This document shows positions 44,190 to 52,960 of a stretch of DNA of 64,000 bases, piece after piece; the first letter of the stretch is position 1; the number at the start of each line of letters is the position of its first letter. The notes beneath the pieces are model-generated. The model ran no database searches, was not told where the DNA came from, and saw only the letters and a list, made by a program, of their open reading frames with translations. Made by a program: the position numbers and the translations under genes. This stretch comes from Corynebacterium hylobatis (GTDB taxonomy: Bacteria > Actinomycetota > Actinomycetes > Mycobacteriales > Mycobacteriaceae): positions 175,296 through 239,295 of the forward strand of contig NZ_RXHJ01000006.1 in assembly GCF_003955685.1 (NCBI RefSeq), given 5' to 3'.

Positions 44190-45626
44190 CTAGCGCGTCA
44201 GGGCGCGCGCCCCGACGGGCGCACGGCGGCCCTGCATCGGATTGGTGGCCTCGATCTGGGAGCCCACCTTGAGCACGGTCGCCTCGTCGAAGGCGCGGCC
44301 GATGATCTGCAGACCGACGGGCAGGTCATCGCTCAGTCCCACCGGGACGGTCAGCGCCGGCAGGCCGGTGAGGTTGCTGGGTCCGGTGAAGCGGATGAAA
44401 CTGTCGATGAGGTCGGTCTCCGCGCCGTTGAGGTTGGCCACCGAGGAGCCGATGTCCGGGGCCATGACGGGCAGGGTCGGGGCGATGATGACATCGACGT
44501 CCTGCAGGGCGGCGGTGAACTCCTGCTTGATCTGGCGGCGGACCTGCTGGGCCTGGAGGTAGTCCACGGAAGAGAACAGTTCACCGAGCTCGAAGAGGAA
44601 GCGGATGTCCGCGCCGAGATCCTCGGGACGGTTCTGCAGGTCGTGGTGGTGGATGGCGGAGGCCTCGGAGAGGCTGGTGGCCAGCTCCGTCCACTCCGAG
44701 TAGGCCAGGGCGGGGATGGAGACCTTCTTCAGCTTCGCTCCCCTGCTGACCAGCTCCTCGATCTGCTTGCGCACCAGCTCCTCGATGGGTGAGTCGACGT
44801 CGCGGAAGAAGTAGTCCTCCTCGACGCCGATGACCAGGCCCTTCGGGTCCCCGCCGAGGGCCGCCGAGTAGTCCGCGACCGGCACGTCGACGGAGGTCGG
44901 GTCACGGTGGTCGTGACCGGCGATGGCCTGGAGGGTGGCGGCGGCATCGGCGACACTCTTGGACATCGGACCGATGTGGTCGAGGCTCCACGCCAGGGGG
45001 AAGCAGCCGTATTTTGCCACGCGCCCGTGGGTGGGCTTGAGGCCGACCAGGCCGCAGGCGGCCGAGGGGATGCGGATGGAGCCGGCGGTGTCGGTGCCCA
45101 GGGTGGTGAAGCTCATGTCGGCGGCGACGGCGGCACCGGAGCCGCCGCTGGAGCCACCCGGTACCTTGTCCAGGTTCCAGGGGTTGTGCACGGCGCCGAA
45201 GTGGGGGCTGTTGTTGTCGATGCCCCAGGCATACTCGTGCATGTTGAGCTTGCCGGTGATCACGGCGCCGGCCTCGCGCAGCTTCTTCACCACGGAGGAG
45301 TCGTCCTTCGAGACGAAGTCGCCGTGGATCCTGGAGGCCATGGTGGTGACCTCGCCGCCGATGTAGATGTTGTCCTTGATCGCCATCGGGACGCCGTGGA
45401 GGGGCCCGCGGTAGTTGCCCTGGGCGATCTCCTCCTCCGCCGCCTTGGCCTCCGCCAGTGCGGCCTCGTCACGGAAGCTGATATAGGCGTTGACGGAGTC
45501 GTTGAGCTCATGGGCGTGGTCGAGCAGGGACCGGGTCAGTTCCACGGGGGATACCTCGCGGCTCTCGATGAGCGCCGCGACCTCGGTCGCCGTCTTGTGC
45601 AGAAGTTCCTTAGACAATGTGATCAC
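44190..45626 (-). CDS. Amidase, amidase-signature family
   Basis: 478 aa. The Ser-cisSer-Lys triad is K84 (MAIKDN), cis-Ser about 160 in GGSSGGSG and the nucleophile S183 in GTDTAGSIRIP. Hydrolyses an amide to acid and ammonia in the cytosol. The start is taken as GTG 45626, overlapping the small upstream gene by 17 nt; TTG 45617 (8-nt overlap, GGTGGTGA upstream) is an alternative. Substrate is probably a short amide given the AmiC- and AmiS-like neighbours. Confidence 0.9.
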   Translation of the reverse strand: MITLSKELLHKTATEVAALIESREVSPVELTRSLLDHAHELNDSVNAYISFRDEAALAEAKAAEEEIAQGNYRGPLHGVPMAIKDNIYIGGEVTTMASRIHGDFVSKDDSSVVKKLREAGAVITGKLNMHEYAWGIDNNSPHFGAVHNPWNLDKVPGGSSGGSGAAVAADMSFTTLGTDTAGSIRIPSAACGLVGLKPTHGRVAKYGCFPLAWSLDHIGPMSKSVADAAATLQAIAGHDHRDPTSVDVPVADYSAALGGDPKGLVIGVEEDYFFRDVDSPIEELVRKQIEELVSRGAKLKKVSIPALAYSEWTELATSLSEASAIHHHDLQNRPEDLGADIRFLFELGELFSSVDYLQAQQVRRQIKQEFTAALQDVDVIIAPTLPVMAPDIGSSVANLNGAETDLIDSFIRFTGPSNLTGLPALTVPVGLSDDLPVGLQIIGRAFDEATVLKVGSQIEATNPMQGRRAPVGARALTR

Positions 45627-45792
45627 CACCGGGGATGTTGCGCAGAGCGATGTCCGCGTCATTGAGGTTCATGTTCTCCAGGCCCTGCTTCAGCTGCTGG
45701 ATCTCCGCCCACTTCGCCTCGATCTTCTCGAGGTGTTCATCAGTGGGGTGGATTCCCTTCTGGGCCAGTACTTCCTTGACCGAAATACTCAT
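45610..45792 (-). CDS. Small GatC/AtzG-like amidase partner
   Basis: 60 aa: MSISVKEVLAQKGIHP, a central helix EKIEAKWAEIQQLKQGL, then LNDADIALRNIPGGDHIV. Size, helical content and the terminal acidic/Pro segment recall GatC and AtzG, small subunits that wrap around amidase partners. It overlaps the amidase start, so coupled translation and a 1:1 complex are likely (inference). Confidence 0.65.
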   Translation of the reverse strand: MSISVKEVLAQKGIHPTDEHLEKIEAKWAEIQQLKQGLENMNLNDADIALRNIPGGDHIV

Positions 45793-45844
45793 CAGGCTTC
45801 CTCTGTCGTGGCGGGCATCTCGGTGGGTTCCGGATCCTCGAATC

Positions 45845-45882
45845 TTTATACCCACCCGAATTAGTTCCAAATGAACTAATTC
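45845..45882 (-). promoter_or_regulatory. Amidase operon promoter with 25-bp palindromic operator
   Basis: Minus-strand TATAAA (45845-45850) is the -10. The perfect palindrome GAATTAGTTC-N5-GAACTAATTC (45858-45882) covers spacer and -35, ideal for repression. The binding protein is unknown; the MarR at 41703 is a candidate. Confidence 0.7.
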
Positions 45883-46151
45883 CATAATGTAGATGATCTG
45901 CCTCACATTGGCAAGGGTTTGTGGCCTGCAGCGCTTAATCTTCCCGTTACAAAGCTTTTCGACGCCCACCCCTTCCGCGTCGCTCGTGATTCGTGACACG
46001 GCAACAGAAGTCTGTGAATTTCGTGCCAGTTTCCGCCCCTGCGCCACGGACGAAGCTGGCACTGAGCTGGAATTATGCCTATTTCCGCAAGACCATCACG
46101 CCCCCGGCCCCGATCTCCGGATAAACATCTAATCAAACTAGACCTTTGGAC
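45883..46151. other. Non-coding divergent region
   Basis: About 270 bp of unusually AT-richer DNA between the amidase promoter and the M23 promoter. No credible frame or repeat was seen. TGTGAATTTCGTGCCA (near 46011) only half-matches a CRP/GlxR site. Confidence 0.4.
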
Positions 46152-46180
46152 TTGCATACACCACGACGCATACGTAGGGT
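46152..46180 (+). promoter_or_regulatory. Promoter of the M23 endopeptidase gene
   Basis: TTGCAT (46152-46157), 17-bp spacer, TAGGGT (46175-46180). The predicted leader of about 84 nt contains two small hairpins, near 46208-46228 and CCCG-tacaa-CGGG at 46237-46249, just before the SD. Confidence 0.6.
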
Positions 46181-46270
46181 TCCGGGAATCAATAACGAAA
46201 CGGTCACGATCCCCTTACGAAAGGGATTGGGCTGAGCCCGTACAACGGGCCCCACGACAGGAGTAATCCC

Positions 46271-47095
46271 ATCTTCACCAAGCCTCAGCGCTCTACCGCC
46301 ACTGAGCGCCGCACCATCTCCAACAACCGTTCCGCCCGCAACCGCGTCGCCTTCATCGCCGCAGCCGCTGGCGTAGTCTCCACCGCCGGCATCGGTGGAG
46401 CCGCCGCCGCGACCCTCCAGGCCGACTCCGTCGCCCCCTCCCCCATCCTCGACTACCAGCTCGTCAACGACTCCGAGCACGTGCTCTCCCCCGCCATGAC
46501 CACCTCACCGCAGATCCTCGAGATCGCCGAGTTCAAGCCGGTGGACAACATGGAGGAGCAGCTGGCGAAGTCCACCCAGCTCGCCGAGGAGCGCGCCGCC
46601 GCTGAGGCAGAGGCCGCCGCCATCGCTGCGGCTGAGGCAGCTGCCCAGGCCGAGGCGGAGGCAGCCGCTGCAGCGGAAGCCGAAGCTGCTGCAGCCGCGG
46701 AAGCCAGCGCCGGTGTCGCCCGCCCCGCCGAGGGCGTGTTCACCTCCGGCTACGGCCCGCGCTGGGGCACCCTCCACGCCGGCATCGACATCGCCGCCCC
46801 GATCGGCACCCCGATCTACGCCATCATGTCCGGCACCGTCATCGATTCCGGCCCCGCCTCCGGCTACGGCCAGTGGATCCGCATCCAGCACGACGACGGC
46901 TCCATGTCCATCTACGGCCACATGTCCAGCCTGGGCGTGTCCGTAGGCCAGTACGTCACCGCCGGCCAGTACATCGCCGGCATGGGCAGCGAGGGCTTCT
47001 CCACCGGCTCGCACCTGCACTTCGAGATCCACCCGACCGGCAGCGGCGCCGTCGACCCGGTCCCGTGGTTCGCCCAGCACGGCATCTACTTCTAA
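46271..47095 (+). CDS. M23-family peptidoglycan endopeptidase, apparent AUC start
   Basis: 274 aa if translation begins at ATC 46271. AGGAG lies 7 nt upstream and no ATG, GTG or TTG exists between the in-frame stop at 46193 and this codon. The first in-frame GTG (46481) would delete a convincing basic n-region and hydrophobic signal sequence (RNRVAFIAAAAGVVSTAG). Then come an Ala/Glu coiled coil (about 95-145) and the LytM domain with zinc ligands HAGID and SHLHFE. Predicted secreted cell-wall hydrolase for septum or envelope remodelling. Followed by a terminator. Confidence 0.85.
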   Translation: MFTKPQRSTATERRTISNNRSARNRVAFIAAAAGVVSTAGIGGAAAATLQADSVAPSPILDYQLVNDSEHVLSPAMTTSPQILEIAEFKPVDNMEEQLAKSTQLAEERAAAEAEAAAIAAAEAAAQAEAEAAAAAEAEAAAAAEASAGVARPAEGVFTSGYGPRWGTLHAGIDIAAPIGTPIYAIMSGTVIDSGPASGYGQWIRIQHDDGSMSIYGHMSSLGVSVGQYVTAGQYIAGMGSEGFSTGSHLHFEIHPTGSGAVDPVPWFAQHGIYF

Positions 47096-47167
47096 CCCGG
47101 GTCAGCGCCACCGCATCGCCCGTGCGCGTCTCGTCCACCGGGATCCGGTGACCGCGCGCGAAGGAAC

Positions 47168-47206
47168 GGAGGAGCCCCACCACAGGCTCCTCCGCTTTTT
47201 CTTTTT
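47168..47206 (+). terminator. Intrinsic terminator of the M23 gene
   Basis: 9-bp stem GGAGGAGCC/GGCTCCTCC with 8-nt loop, followed by GCTTTTTCTTTTT. Confidence 0.88.
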
Positions 47207-47253
47207 CACCGGGGCCGTGCGTGCGGGGCAGGGGATTTCTCTAGGCTTAACAT

Positions 47254-47796
47254 ATGAGCCCCCTCGGAATCCTCAGCCGTGCGGGTACCGCCTGGCAGCA
47301 GCTCGACGCCCGCAGGCAGTCCCGCTACCGCACCATCGCCACCACCTCAGCCGCCGTCATCGGTACGGCCGTGATCGGTTCGGTGGCCACCGACACCTCC
47401 ACCCCCTGGTACCGCTCGCTGACCAAGCCCGCGATCCAGCCCCCGGCCTGGGTCTTCCCCGTGGCCTGGACGGGACTGTATGCCAGCATCGCCGCAGTGG
47501 TCGGACGTAGTCTTGCTGACCTGCAGGAGCGTGACCAACAGGCGGAGCACGCCGAGCTGCAGAAGGCCCTGGCCCTGAACCTGGCGCTCAACGCCTCCTG
47601 GAGCATCCTCTTCTTCAAGGTCGAACAGCCCGGTCCGGCGACCATCGAGGCTGGCGCCCTGGCCGCCTCCAGCGCGGATCTGGCCCGGCGCGCCATGGCG
47701 GTGGAGAAGAGTCGCGGCGCCTTCCTGCTCCCCTATGTCGGATGGACCACTTTCGCCACCGTGCTCACCGGCGCAATCTGGTGGCAGAACCGCTGA
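47254..47796 (+). CDS. TspO/MBR-family protein
   Basis: 180 aa, five helices. Classical TspO marks: PWYRSLTKPAIQPPAWVFP, WTGLYASIA, LNASWSILFF. A non-typical 40-residue N-terminus precedes them. Binds porphyrins and related ligands in other bacteria. TAGGCT ends 6 nt before the ATG (leaderless). It is monocistronic and faces the acetoacetate operon. Confidence 0.88.
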   Translation: MSPLGILSRAGTAWQQLDARRQSRYRTIATTSAAVIGTAVIGSVATDTSTPWYRSLTKPAIQPPAWVFPVAWTGLYASIAAVVGRSLADLQERDQQAEHAELQKALALNLALNASWSILFFKVEQPGPATIEAGALAASSADLARRAMAVEKSRGAFLLPYVGWTTFATVLTGAIWWQNR

Positions 47797-47806
47797 GCCA
47801 CGCACA

Positions 47807-48028
47807 TCACTGCAGGGCGTAAACCGCCCCGAATTCATCGGGTTGTTCAAGTCGGTGAAGGTGGTCGCCGATGTTGATCTCGGTGCCCTCGACGTAGCCG
47901 GACACCCGGGCGGTCTCGAGCTGGCCGTCGACGTCGATGATGGCCACGCAGTAGGGTGCGCCGTCGAAGCCCTGGGGTGGGGTGCGCACGATGGTGTAGG
48001 TGTGGATGACTGCTGACATTTTCCTCAT
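47807..48028 (-). CDS. DUF35-type OB-fold protein, thiolase partner
   Basis: 73 aa: TYTIVRTPPQGFDGAPYCVAIIDVDG, RVSGYVEG, GDHLHRLE. This is the OB-fold half of DUF35; the Cys4 zinc ribbon is absent. Such proteins are encoded next to SCP2-type thiolases and modulate or complex with them. ATG 48028 overlaps the thiolase stop by 4 nt; ATG 48019 is an alternative start. Confidence 0.8.
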   Translation of the reverse strand: MRKMSAVIHTYTIVRTPPQGFDGAPYCVAIIDVDGQLETARVSGYVEGTEINIGDHLHRLEQPDEFGAVYALQ

Positions 48029-49188
48029 TCTCCCTCGAAGATGTTGACCACGCAGGTGCCGGCGGTGCCGCCCAGGTTGTGGGTCAGGCCGATGTCGGCC
48101 TGAGCGATCTGGCGTTCACCGGCCTGACCGCGCAGCTGGGTGACGATCTCGATCGCCTGGCTGATGCCCGTCGCACCCACCGGGTGGCCCTTCGCCTTGA
48201 GGCCGCCGGAGGTGTTGACGGGCTTGTCGCCCTCGCGGGTGGTGCGCCCCTCGGCGACGGCGTCGCCACCGCGTCCGGCCTCGAAGAAGCCGAGGTCCTC
48301 GGTGTTGATGATCTGCGTGATGGTGAAGCAGTCGTGAACCTCCGCCAGGTCGATGTCGGCGGCGGAGCGTCCGGCCTGACCGTAGGCCGCGGCAGCTGCC
48401 TGACGGGTGGCCTTGAAACTGGTCTGTGACTGCCGGCCGTGCAGGGTCAGGGAATCCCCGCCGTGACCGGAGCCGGTGATGCGGATGCGGCGGGGGGCGG
48501 AGGGGGCGTCGAGAAGCGAATCCGCGGTGAGCACCATGAAGGCGGCGCCGTCGGTGACCAGCGAGCAGTCGTAGAGCCCGAAGGGGTCGGCGATGGCGGG
48601 GGCGCTGAGCACCTTGTCCACGTCAATGCGTTTGCGCAGCTGCGCGTGCGGGTTGAGCGCGGCGTTGTCGTGGGACTGGACGGCAACCTGGGCCATCTCC
48701 CGGCGGACGTTGCGGTGCTCGTGGAAATAGCGGTTGGCCACCATGGCGAAGATGCCGGGGAAGGTCAGACCGGACTGCGCCTCAAATTCGACGTCCATGG
48801 CGGAGGTCAGTGCCTCGGTGACCACGGCGGTGGTCTGATGCGTCATCTTCTCCACGCCGCCGACGAGCACCACGTCGTGGATGCCGTGGCGGATGGCCTG
48901 CACCGCCTGGAAGAGCGCCAGGCCACCGGAGGCGCAGGCACCCTCGACGCGCAGGGCGGGGACGTCGGTGATGCCGAGGGTCTCGGCCATGAGCGGACCC
49001 AGGTGGGCCTGGCCGGTCAGTGACTGCCCGGCGAAGTTGCCGATGTAGGCCGCCCCGATCCGGGCGGGGTCGATGCCCGCCTCCCGAATCGCCTGGCTGC
49101 CGGCCTCCTCGATCATGGCGTGCAGGCCACGCTCCGGGTAGCGGCCCATCGGGGTCTCGCCGATACCGGCGACGAACACGTCCCTCAT
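48025..49188 (-). CDS. Thiolase (acetyl-CoA acetyltransferase/SCP2-like)
   Basis: 387 aa. The nucleophile Cys lies in VEGACASGG near 88, with the acid/base motif [14 protein letters not shown] and a last [10 protein letters not shown] segment. In this operon it should cleave acetoacetyl-CoA into two acetyl-CoA. The start at 49188 overlaps the CoA-transferase B stop by 4 nt; longer readings add an Arg-rich artefact. Confidence 0.9.
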   Translation of the reverse strand: MRDVFVAGIGETPMGRYPERGLHAMIEEAGSQAIREAGIDPARIGAAYIGNFAGQSLTGQAHLGPLMAETLGITDVPALRVEGACASGGLALFQAVQAIRHGIHDVVLVGGVEKMTHQTTAVVTEALTSAMDVEFEAQSGLTFPGIFAMVANRYFHEHRNVRREMAQVAVQSHDNAALNPHAQLRKRIDVDKVLSAPAIADPFGLYDCSLVTDGAAFMVLTADSLLDAPSAPRRIRITGSGHGGDSLTLHGRQSQTSFKATRQAAAAAYGQAGRSAADIDLAEVHDCFTITQIINTEDLGFFEAGRGGDAVAEGRTTREGDKPVNTSGGLKAKGHPVGATGISQAIEIVTQLRGQAGERQIAQADIGLTHNLGGTAGTCVVNIFEGE

Positions 49189-49838
49189 GCTGCTGCTCCT
49201 TCCGTCAGCGACACCGTGAAACCGGCACCGGTCTTCTCCTGGATCTCTTCCTCCGTCACGCCCGGCGCCATGCCGCGCAGGACGAGCTGGCCGTCGACGA
49301 CGTCGAAGACAGCCAGGTCCGTGATGATGCGGTCGACCACGCCGACGCCGGTCAGCGGCAGGCTGCACTCCTCGACGATCTTCGGGGAACCGTCCTTGGC
49401 GGTGTGGTCGGTGAGCACCACGACGCGCCGGGCTCCGGCGACCAGGTCCATTGCCCCGCCCATGCCCTTGACCAGCTTGCCGGGGATCTTCCAGTTGGCC
49501 AGGTCCCCGCTGCCGGAGACCTCCATGGCCCCGAGGAAGGCGGCCTTCATCTTCCCGGCGCGGATCATGCCGAAGGAGGTGGCGGAGTCGAAGATCGCGG
49601 CACCCGGCAGCAGGGTGACGGTCTGCTTGCCGGCGTTGATCAGGTCCGGGTCCTCCTCCCCCCCGTAGGGGTTGGGCCCCATGCCGAGGATGCCGTTCTC
49701 CGACTGGAGGATGACGTTGACGCCTTCGGGCAGGTTGTTGGCGATGAGCGTGGGGATGCCGATGCCGAGGTTGACGTAGTCGCCGTCCTCCAGCTCGCTG
49801 GCGGCGATGGCCGCCATCTCGTCTCGTGTCCAGGTCAT
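49185..49838 (-). CDS. 3-oxoacid CoA-transferase subunit B
   Basis: 217 aa. Catalytic Glu in [11 protein letters not shown] near residue 47, plus [14 protein letters not shown] N-terminus ([15 protein letters not shown]). With subunit A it moves CoA from succinyl-CoA to acetoacetate (ScoB-like); PcaJ-type 3-oxoadipate transferases look similar, but the adjacent 3-hydroxybutyrate genes favour ScoB. Confidence 0.9.
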   Translation of the reverse strand: MTWTRDEMAAIAASELEDGDYVNLGIGIPTLIANNLPEGVNVILQSENGILGMGPNPYGGEEDPDLINAGKQTVTLLPGAAIFDSATSFGMIRAGKMKAAFLGAMEVSGSGDLANWKIPGKLVKGMGGAMDLVAGARRVVVLTDHTAKDGSPKIVEECSLPLTGVGVVDRIITDLAVFDVVDGQLVLRGMAPGVTEEEIQEKTGAGFTVSLTEGAAA

Positions 49839-49843
49839 TGTTC

Positions 49844-50563
49844 TCAGGTCTCCTGCATCTGCTGGGCGGGTCGGGGTCGGGTGACCAGCGATTCGATCTG
49901 GCCGGGGATGGTGGCGTCCGTCAGGTGGTGGATGAACACGCCGGGGGTGTGGATGTCATCGGCGTGGAGTCCGCCGCGGTCGACGATGTGCTCGGCCTCG
50001 GCGAAGGTGAGGCGCCCGCACTGCGCTACGACGGGGTTGAAGTTGCGGGCGGCGTAGCGGTAGCGGAGGTTGCCGTCGATGTCGGCGGTGTGGGCGTGGA
50101 CGAGGGAGATGTCGGCGATGATGGCGCGTTCCTGCAGGTAGGTTTCGCCGTCGAAGTCGGCTGTGGGTTTGCCCTCGGCGACTTCGGTGCCGACACCGGT
50201 GCGGGTGTAGAAGGCGGCGATGCCGGAGCCGCCGGCGTGCATGCGTTCGGCGAGCGTGCCCTGGGGCACGAGCTCGACCTCGACGGCACCGGAGAGGTAC
50301 TGCTGCATGAAGAGCTTGTTCTCCCCGATGTAACTGGCCTTGACGCGGGAGATCTGGCCCTTCTCCAGGAGCCGGCCGAGGCCGACGCCGTCGATGCCGA
50401 GGTTGTTGGAGACCACGGTGAGGTCCTGGACGCCGGAGTCGCGGACGATCTCGATGAGGGTGGCGGGGATACCGCAGAGCCCGAAGCCGCCGACGGCGAG
50501 GGTCATGCCGTCATGAAGTTCGTTGATGAGGGTGTCACGGATGTGTTCTGAAATTTTGGACAT
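49844..50563 (-). CDS. 3-oxoacid CoA-transferase subunit A
   Basis: 239 aa. The family glycine-rich motif [14 protein letters not shown] is near 28-41, followed by [19 protein letters not shown]. Partner of the B subunit 5 bp downstream. The start at 50563 has AGGAAGAG upstream; the frame extends further but becomes Arg/Pro-rich. Confidence 0.9.
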   Translation of the reverse strand: MSKISEHIRDTLINELHDGMTLAVGGFGLCGIPATLIEIVRDSGVQDLTVVSNNLGIDGVGLGRLLEKGQISRVKASYIGENKLFMQQYLSGAVEVELVPQGTLAERMHAGGSGIAAFYTRTGVGTEVAEGKPTADFDGETYLQERAIIADISLVHAHTADIDGNLRYRYAARNFNPVVAQCGRLTFAEAEHIVDRGGLHADDIHTPGVFIHHLTDATIPGQIESLVTRPRPAQQMQET

Positions 50564-50582
50564 GGTGTCTCTTCCTTCCTGG

Positions 50583-51347
50583 TTAACTCGCGGTCCAGCC
50601 GCCGTCGATGGTGTACGAGGCACCGGTGACCATGGCGGCGTGATCGGAGGCCAGCCAGGTGGCCAGGGAGGCGACCTCCTCCGGTTCGATGAGGCGCTTG
50701 ACGGCGGCCTGGGTGAGCATGATCTTCTCGATGACCTCCTCCTCCCCGATGCCGTGGACGCTCGCCTGATCGGCGATCTGCTTCTCGACGAGCGGTGTCC
50801 GGACATATGCGGGGTTGATGCAGTTCGAGGTCACCCCGAACGGGGCGCCCTCCAGGGCCGCGGTCTTGGACAGGCCTTCCACGGCGTGCTTGGCGGTGAC
50901 GTAGGCGGATTTGAAGGGGCTGGAGCGGATGCCGTGTTTGGAGGAGATGTTGATGATGCGGCCGAAACCGCGCTCATACATCTTCGGCAGGGCCGCCCGC
51001 ATGAGGAGGAAGGGTGCCTCGACCATGAGCCGGTTGATCAGGCGCCAGGTTTCGGGATCGAATTCGTGGATGGGGGCGATGCGCTGGATACCGGCGTTGT
51101 TGAGGAGGATGTCCACATCGATGTCCACGTCCTCGAGTGCGGCGGTGTCGGAGAGGTCGATGGCCCAGTGCTCGCCGTTGATCTCGGCGGCGAGTGCCTT
51201 GGCGGCCTCCTCGTTAAGGTCGCAGACGGTGACATGGGCACCGGCCGCGGCGAAGGCGCGGGCACATGCGGCGCCGATACCGGAGGCGCCACCGGTGACC
51301 AGGGCCCTGCGGCCCTCCAGCGAGATGGTGTGGGCGGGAGTGTTCAT
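50583..51347 (-). CDS. 3-hydroxybutyrate dehydrogenase-like SDR
   Basis: 254 aa. TGGASGIG near 19-26, NNAG near 83, Ser in NISSKHG, Y-V-T-A-K (YVTAKHAVEG). The SSKHGIRSSPFKSAYVTAKHAVEG context (split here) and CINPAYVRTPLVEKQI are typical of D-3-hydroxybutyrate dehydrogenases, which form acetoacetate with NAD. Sits between permease and CoA-transferase genes. Confidence 0.88.
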   Translation of the reverse strand: MNTPAHTISLEGRRALVTGGASGIGAACARAFAAAGAHVTVCDLNEEAAKALAAEINGEHWAIDLSDTAALEDVDIDVDILLNNAGIQRIAPIHEFDPETWRLINRLMVEAPFLLMRAALPKMYERGFGRIINISSKHGIRSSPFKSAYVTAKHAVEGLSKTAALEGAPFGVTSNCINPAYVRTPLVEKQIADQASVHGIGEEEVIEKIMLTQAAVKRLIEPEEVASLATWLASDHAAMVTGASYTIDGGWTAS

Positions 51348-51367
51348 GTGTTTCTGCCTTTCAGGTG

Positions 51368-52783
51368 CTAGAAGATGCCGAGGGAGACGGCGCCGACGAG
51401 GAGGGCGACGGCCGCGACGGGGCCGACGATGGTGATCACTGCGAGGTCCTTGTAGGACTGCTTGTGGGTGAGGCCGCAGACGATGAGCAGGGTGACCACG
51501 GCACCGGAGTGCGGCAGGGTGTCCAGGCCACCGGAGGCCATCGCGGTGAGGCGGTGCATGACCTCGAGGCTGGTGCCCTCCGCCAGGGCCATGTCCCGCA
51601 GCTGATCACCGAGGGCGTTGAGGGCGATGGTCATGCCGCCGGAGGAGGAACCGGTCAGACCGGCGGTGATGGAGACCGTGACCACCGAGGTGATGATCGC
51701 ATTGGCGCCCATGTTGAAGATGGAGTCACGGACCACGGCAAATGCCGCGACGGAGGCGACGACCGCGCCGTAACCGACCTCGGAGGCCGTGGAGAAGACC
51801 GGGAACATCGAGTTCTTCGCACCCTCGCCGACCGCACGGAACAGCTCTTTGAAGTGGCGGAAGTTGATGGCCAGGATCAGCAGGATGGCGGTGACGATAC
51901 CGACCAGGACGGCCCACAGTGCAGCACGGTTGGCCAGGGTGATGCCGCCGTACTTGTCATCCGCCAGATAGGCCCAGTCCATGGCGGGGAAGATGTAGAG
52001 GGTGCAGGCGAAGTTGACGATGAAGACCGTCAGCAGCGGCAGGAACGGGATGACCCGGCTCTTCGGCTCCGGGAGGTTATAGGTGCCCTGGCCCGAGCCG
52101 TTGGCGCTCAGGATCTCCTGCTCGCCGCCGTTGTGGACGCTGGAGAAGTGCTCTCCCCTGCGGCGCAGCTGGCGGGTGCGGAACTCCAGCCAGAACAGGC
52201 CGAAGGCGATGACGATCAGCGAACCGATGATTCCGATGAGCGCGCCGGCGAAGGATCCGGTGCCGAAGAACTGACCCGGGATGATGTTCTGCACCTGCGG
52301 GGTACCCGGCAGGGCGGTCATGGTGAAGGTGAAGATGCCGAGGGCGATCGTCGCCGGGATGAGCCGGCGCGGGATGTCCGCCGCCCGGAAAAGCTCGCGG
52401 GCCAGCGGGTACATGACGAAGGCGACGACGAAAAGACTGATGCCGCCGTAGGTCATCAGCGCTGAGGTGACGACGGTGGCCGCGATCGCGCCCTTGCCGC
52501 CGATCAGCGAGGTGACCGTGGTGGCGATGGACCTGGCGTAACCGGTGACGGACATCAGCACACCGAAGATGGCTCCGGTGAGGAACACCGGGAAGAAGCT
52601 GCCGATGAAGCCGGCCATCGCGGGCATGAAGATCTCGGTATAGGCGGGCAGCATCGGTGCCCGGGAGAACAAAAGCGCGACAAGCGATGCGATGGGGGCG
52701 GCGACGAGAACCGGCACGCCCCGGTAGGCGAGGGTGATCAGCAACGCGAGGGAAAGCAGAATTCCGACAATTCCGAGGATCAC
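51368..52783 (-). CDS. GntP-family permease, probable 3-hydroxybutyrate importer
   Basis: 471 aa, about 12-14 helices. Motifs of the GntP/citrate-type family: GAIFGVLMSVTGYARSIA, TFTMTALPGTPQVQNIIPG, SGGLDTLPHSGAVVTLL. Start GTG 52783 has AAGGAG 6 nt upstream; GTG 52789 is too close. First gene of the five-step ketone-body operon, so import of 3-hydroxybutyrate or acetoacetate is the likely task. Confidence 0.88.
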   Translation of the reverse strand: MILGIVGILLSLALLITLAYRGVPVLVAAPIASLVALLFSRAPMLPAYTEIFMPAMAGFIGSFFPVFLTGAIFGVLMSVTGYARSIATTVTSLIGGKGAIAATVVTSALMTYGGISLFVVAFVMYPLARELFRAADIPRRLIPATIALGIFTFTMTALPGTPQVQNIIPGQFFGTGSFAGALIGIIGSLIVIAFGLFWLEFRTRQLRRRGEHFSSVHNGGEQEILSANGSGQGTYNLPEPKSRVIPFLPLLTVFIVNFACTLYIFPAMDWAYLADDKYGGITLANRAALWAVLVGIVTAILLILAINFRHFKELFRAVGEGAKNSMFPVFSTASEVGYGAVVASVAAFAVVRDSIFNMGANAIITSVVTVSITAGLTGSSSGGMTIALNALGDQLRDMALAEGTSLEVMHRLTAMASGGLDTLPHSGAVVTLLIVCGLTHKQSYKDLAVITIVGPVAAVALLVGAVSLGIF

Positions 52784-52899
52784 AGGCACCTCCTTGATTC
52801 AAGAGTGGACAAGAGGTCGGCCGCGTGCCGGGACCTTTCCGAAACTCTGTGATCCAGAACACTTTGATGCGGTGACAACCCCAAGAATGCCCCGCAACA

Positions 52900-52960
52900 T
52901 GTGATCTGCACTACATCTGTGGGTGCAATGTTCGCCCCCGATTTTTGTAGCTGGCTACAA
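52900..52960. promoter_or_regulatory. Operator-like dyads near the ketone-body operon
   Basis: TTGTAGC-TG-GCTACAA (52945-52960) has perfect 7-nt arms and overlaps the PucR stop codon. TGTGATCTGCACTACA (52900-52915) is a half-match to the CRP/GlxR consensus. Both are 120-180 bp upstream of the permease start. Confidence 0.4.

Noticed and set aside
46181..46270. Cyclic di-AMP (ydaO) riboswitch before the M23 gene
   Set aside because: The leader is too short (about 84 nt) and lacks the conserved ydaO core; only two simple hairpins were seen.
46481..46483. GTG as start of the M23 gene
   Set aside because: It would remove an evident signal sequence and lacks an SD; the upstream codons are clearly coding.
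52900..52915. GlxR/CRP binding site
   Set aside because: Only the TGTGA half is good; three mismatches in the core and second half.
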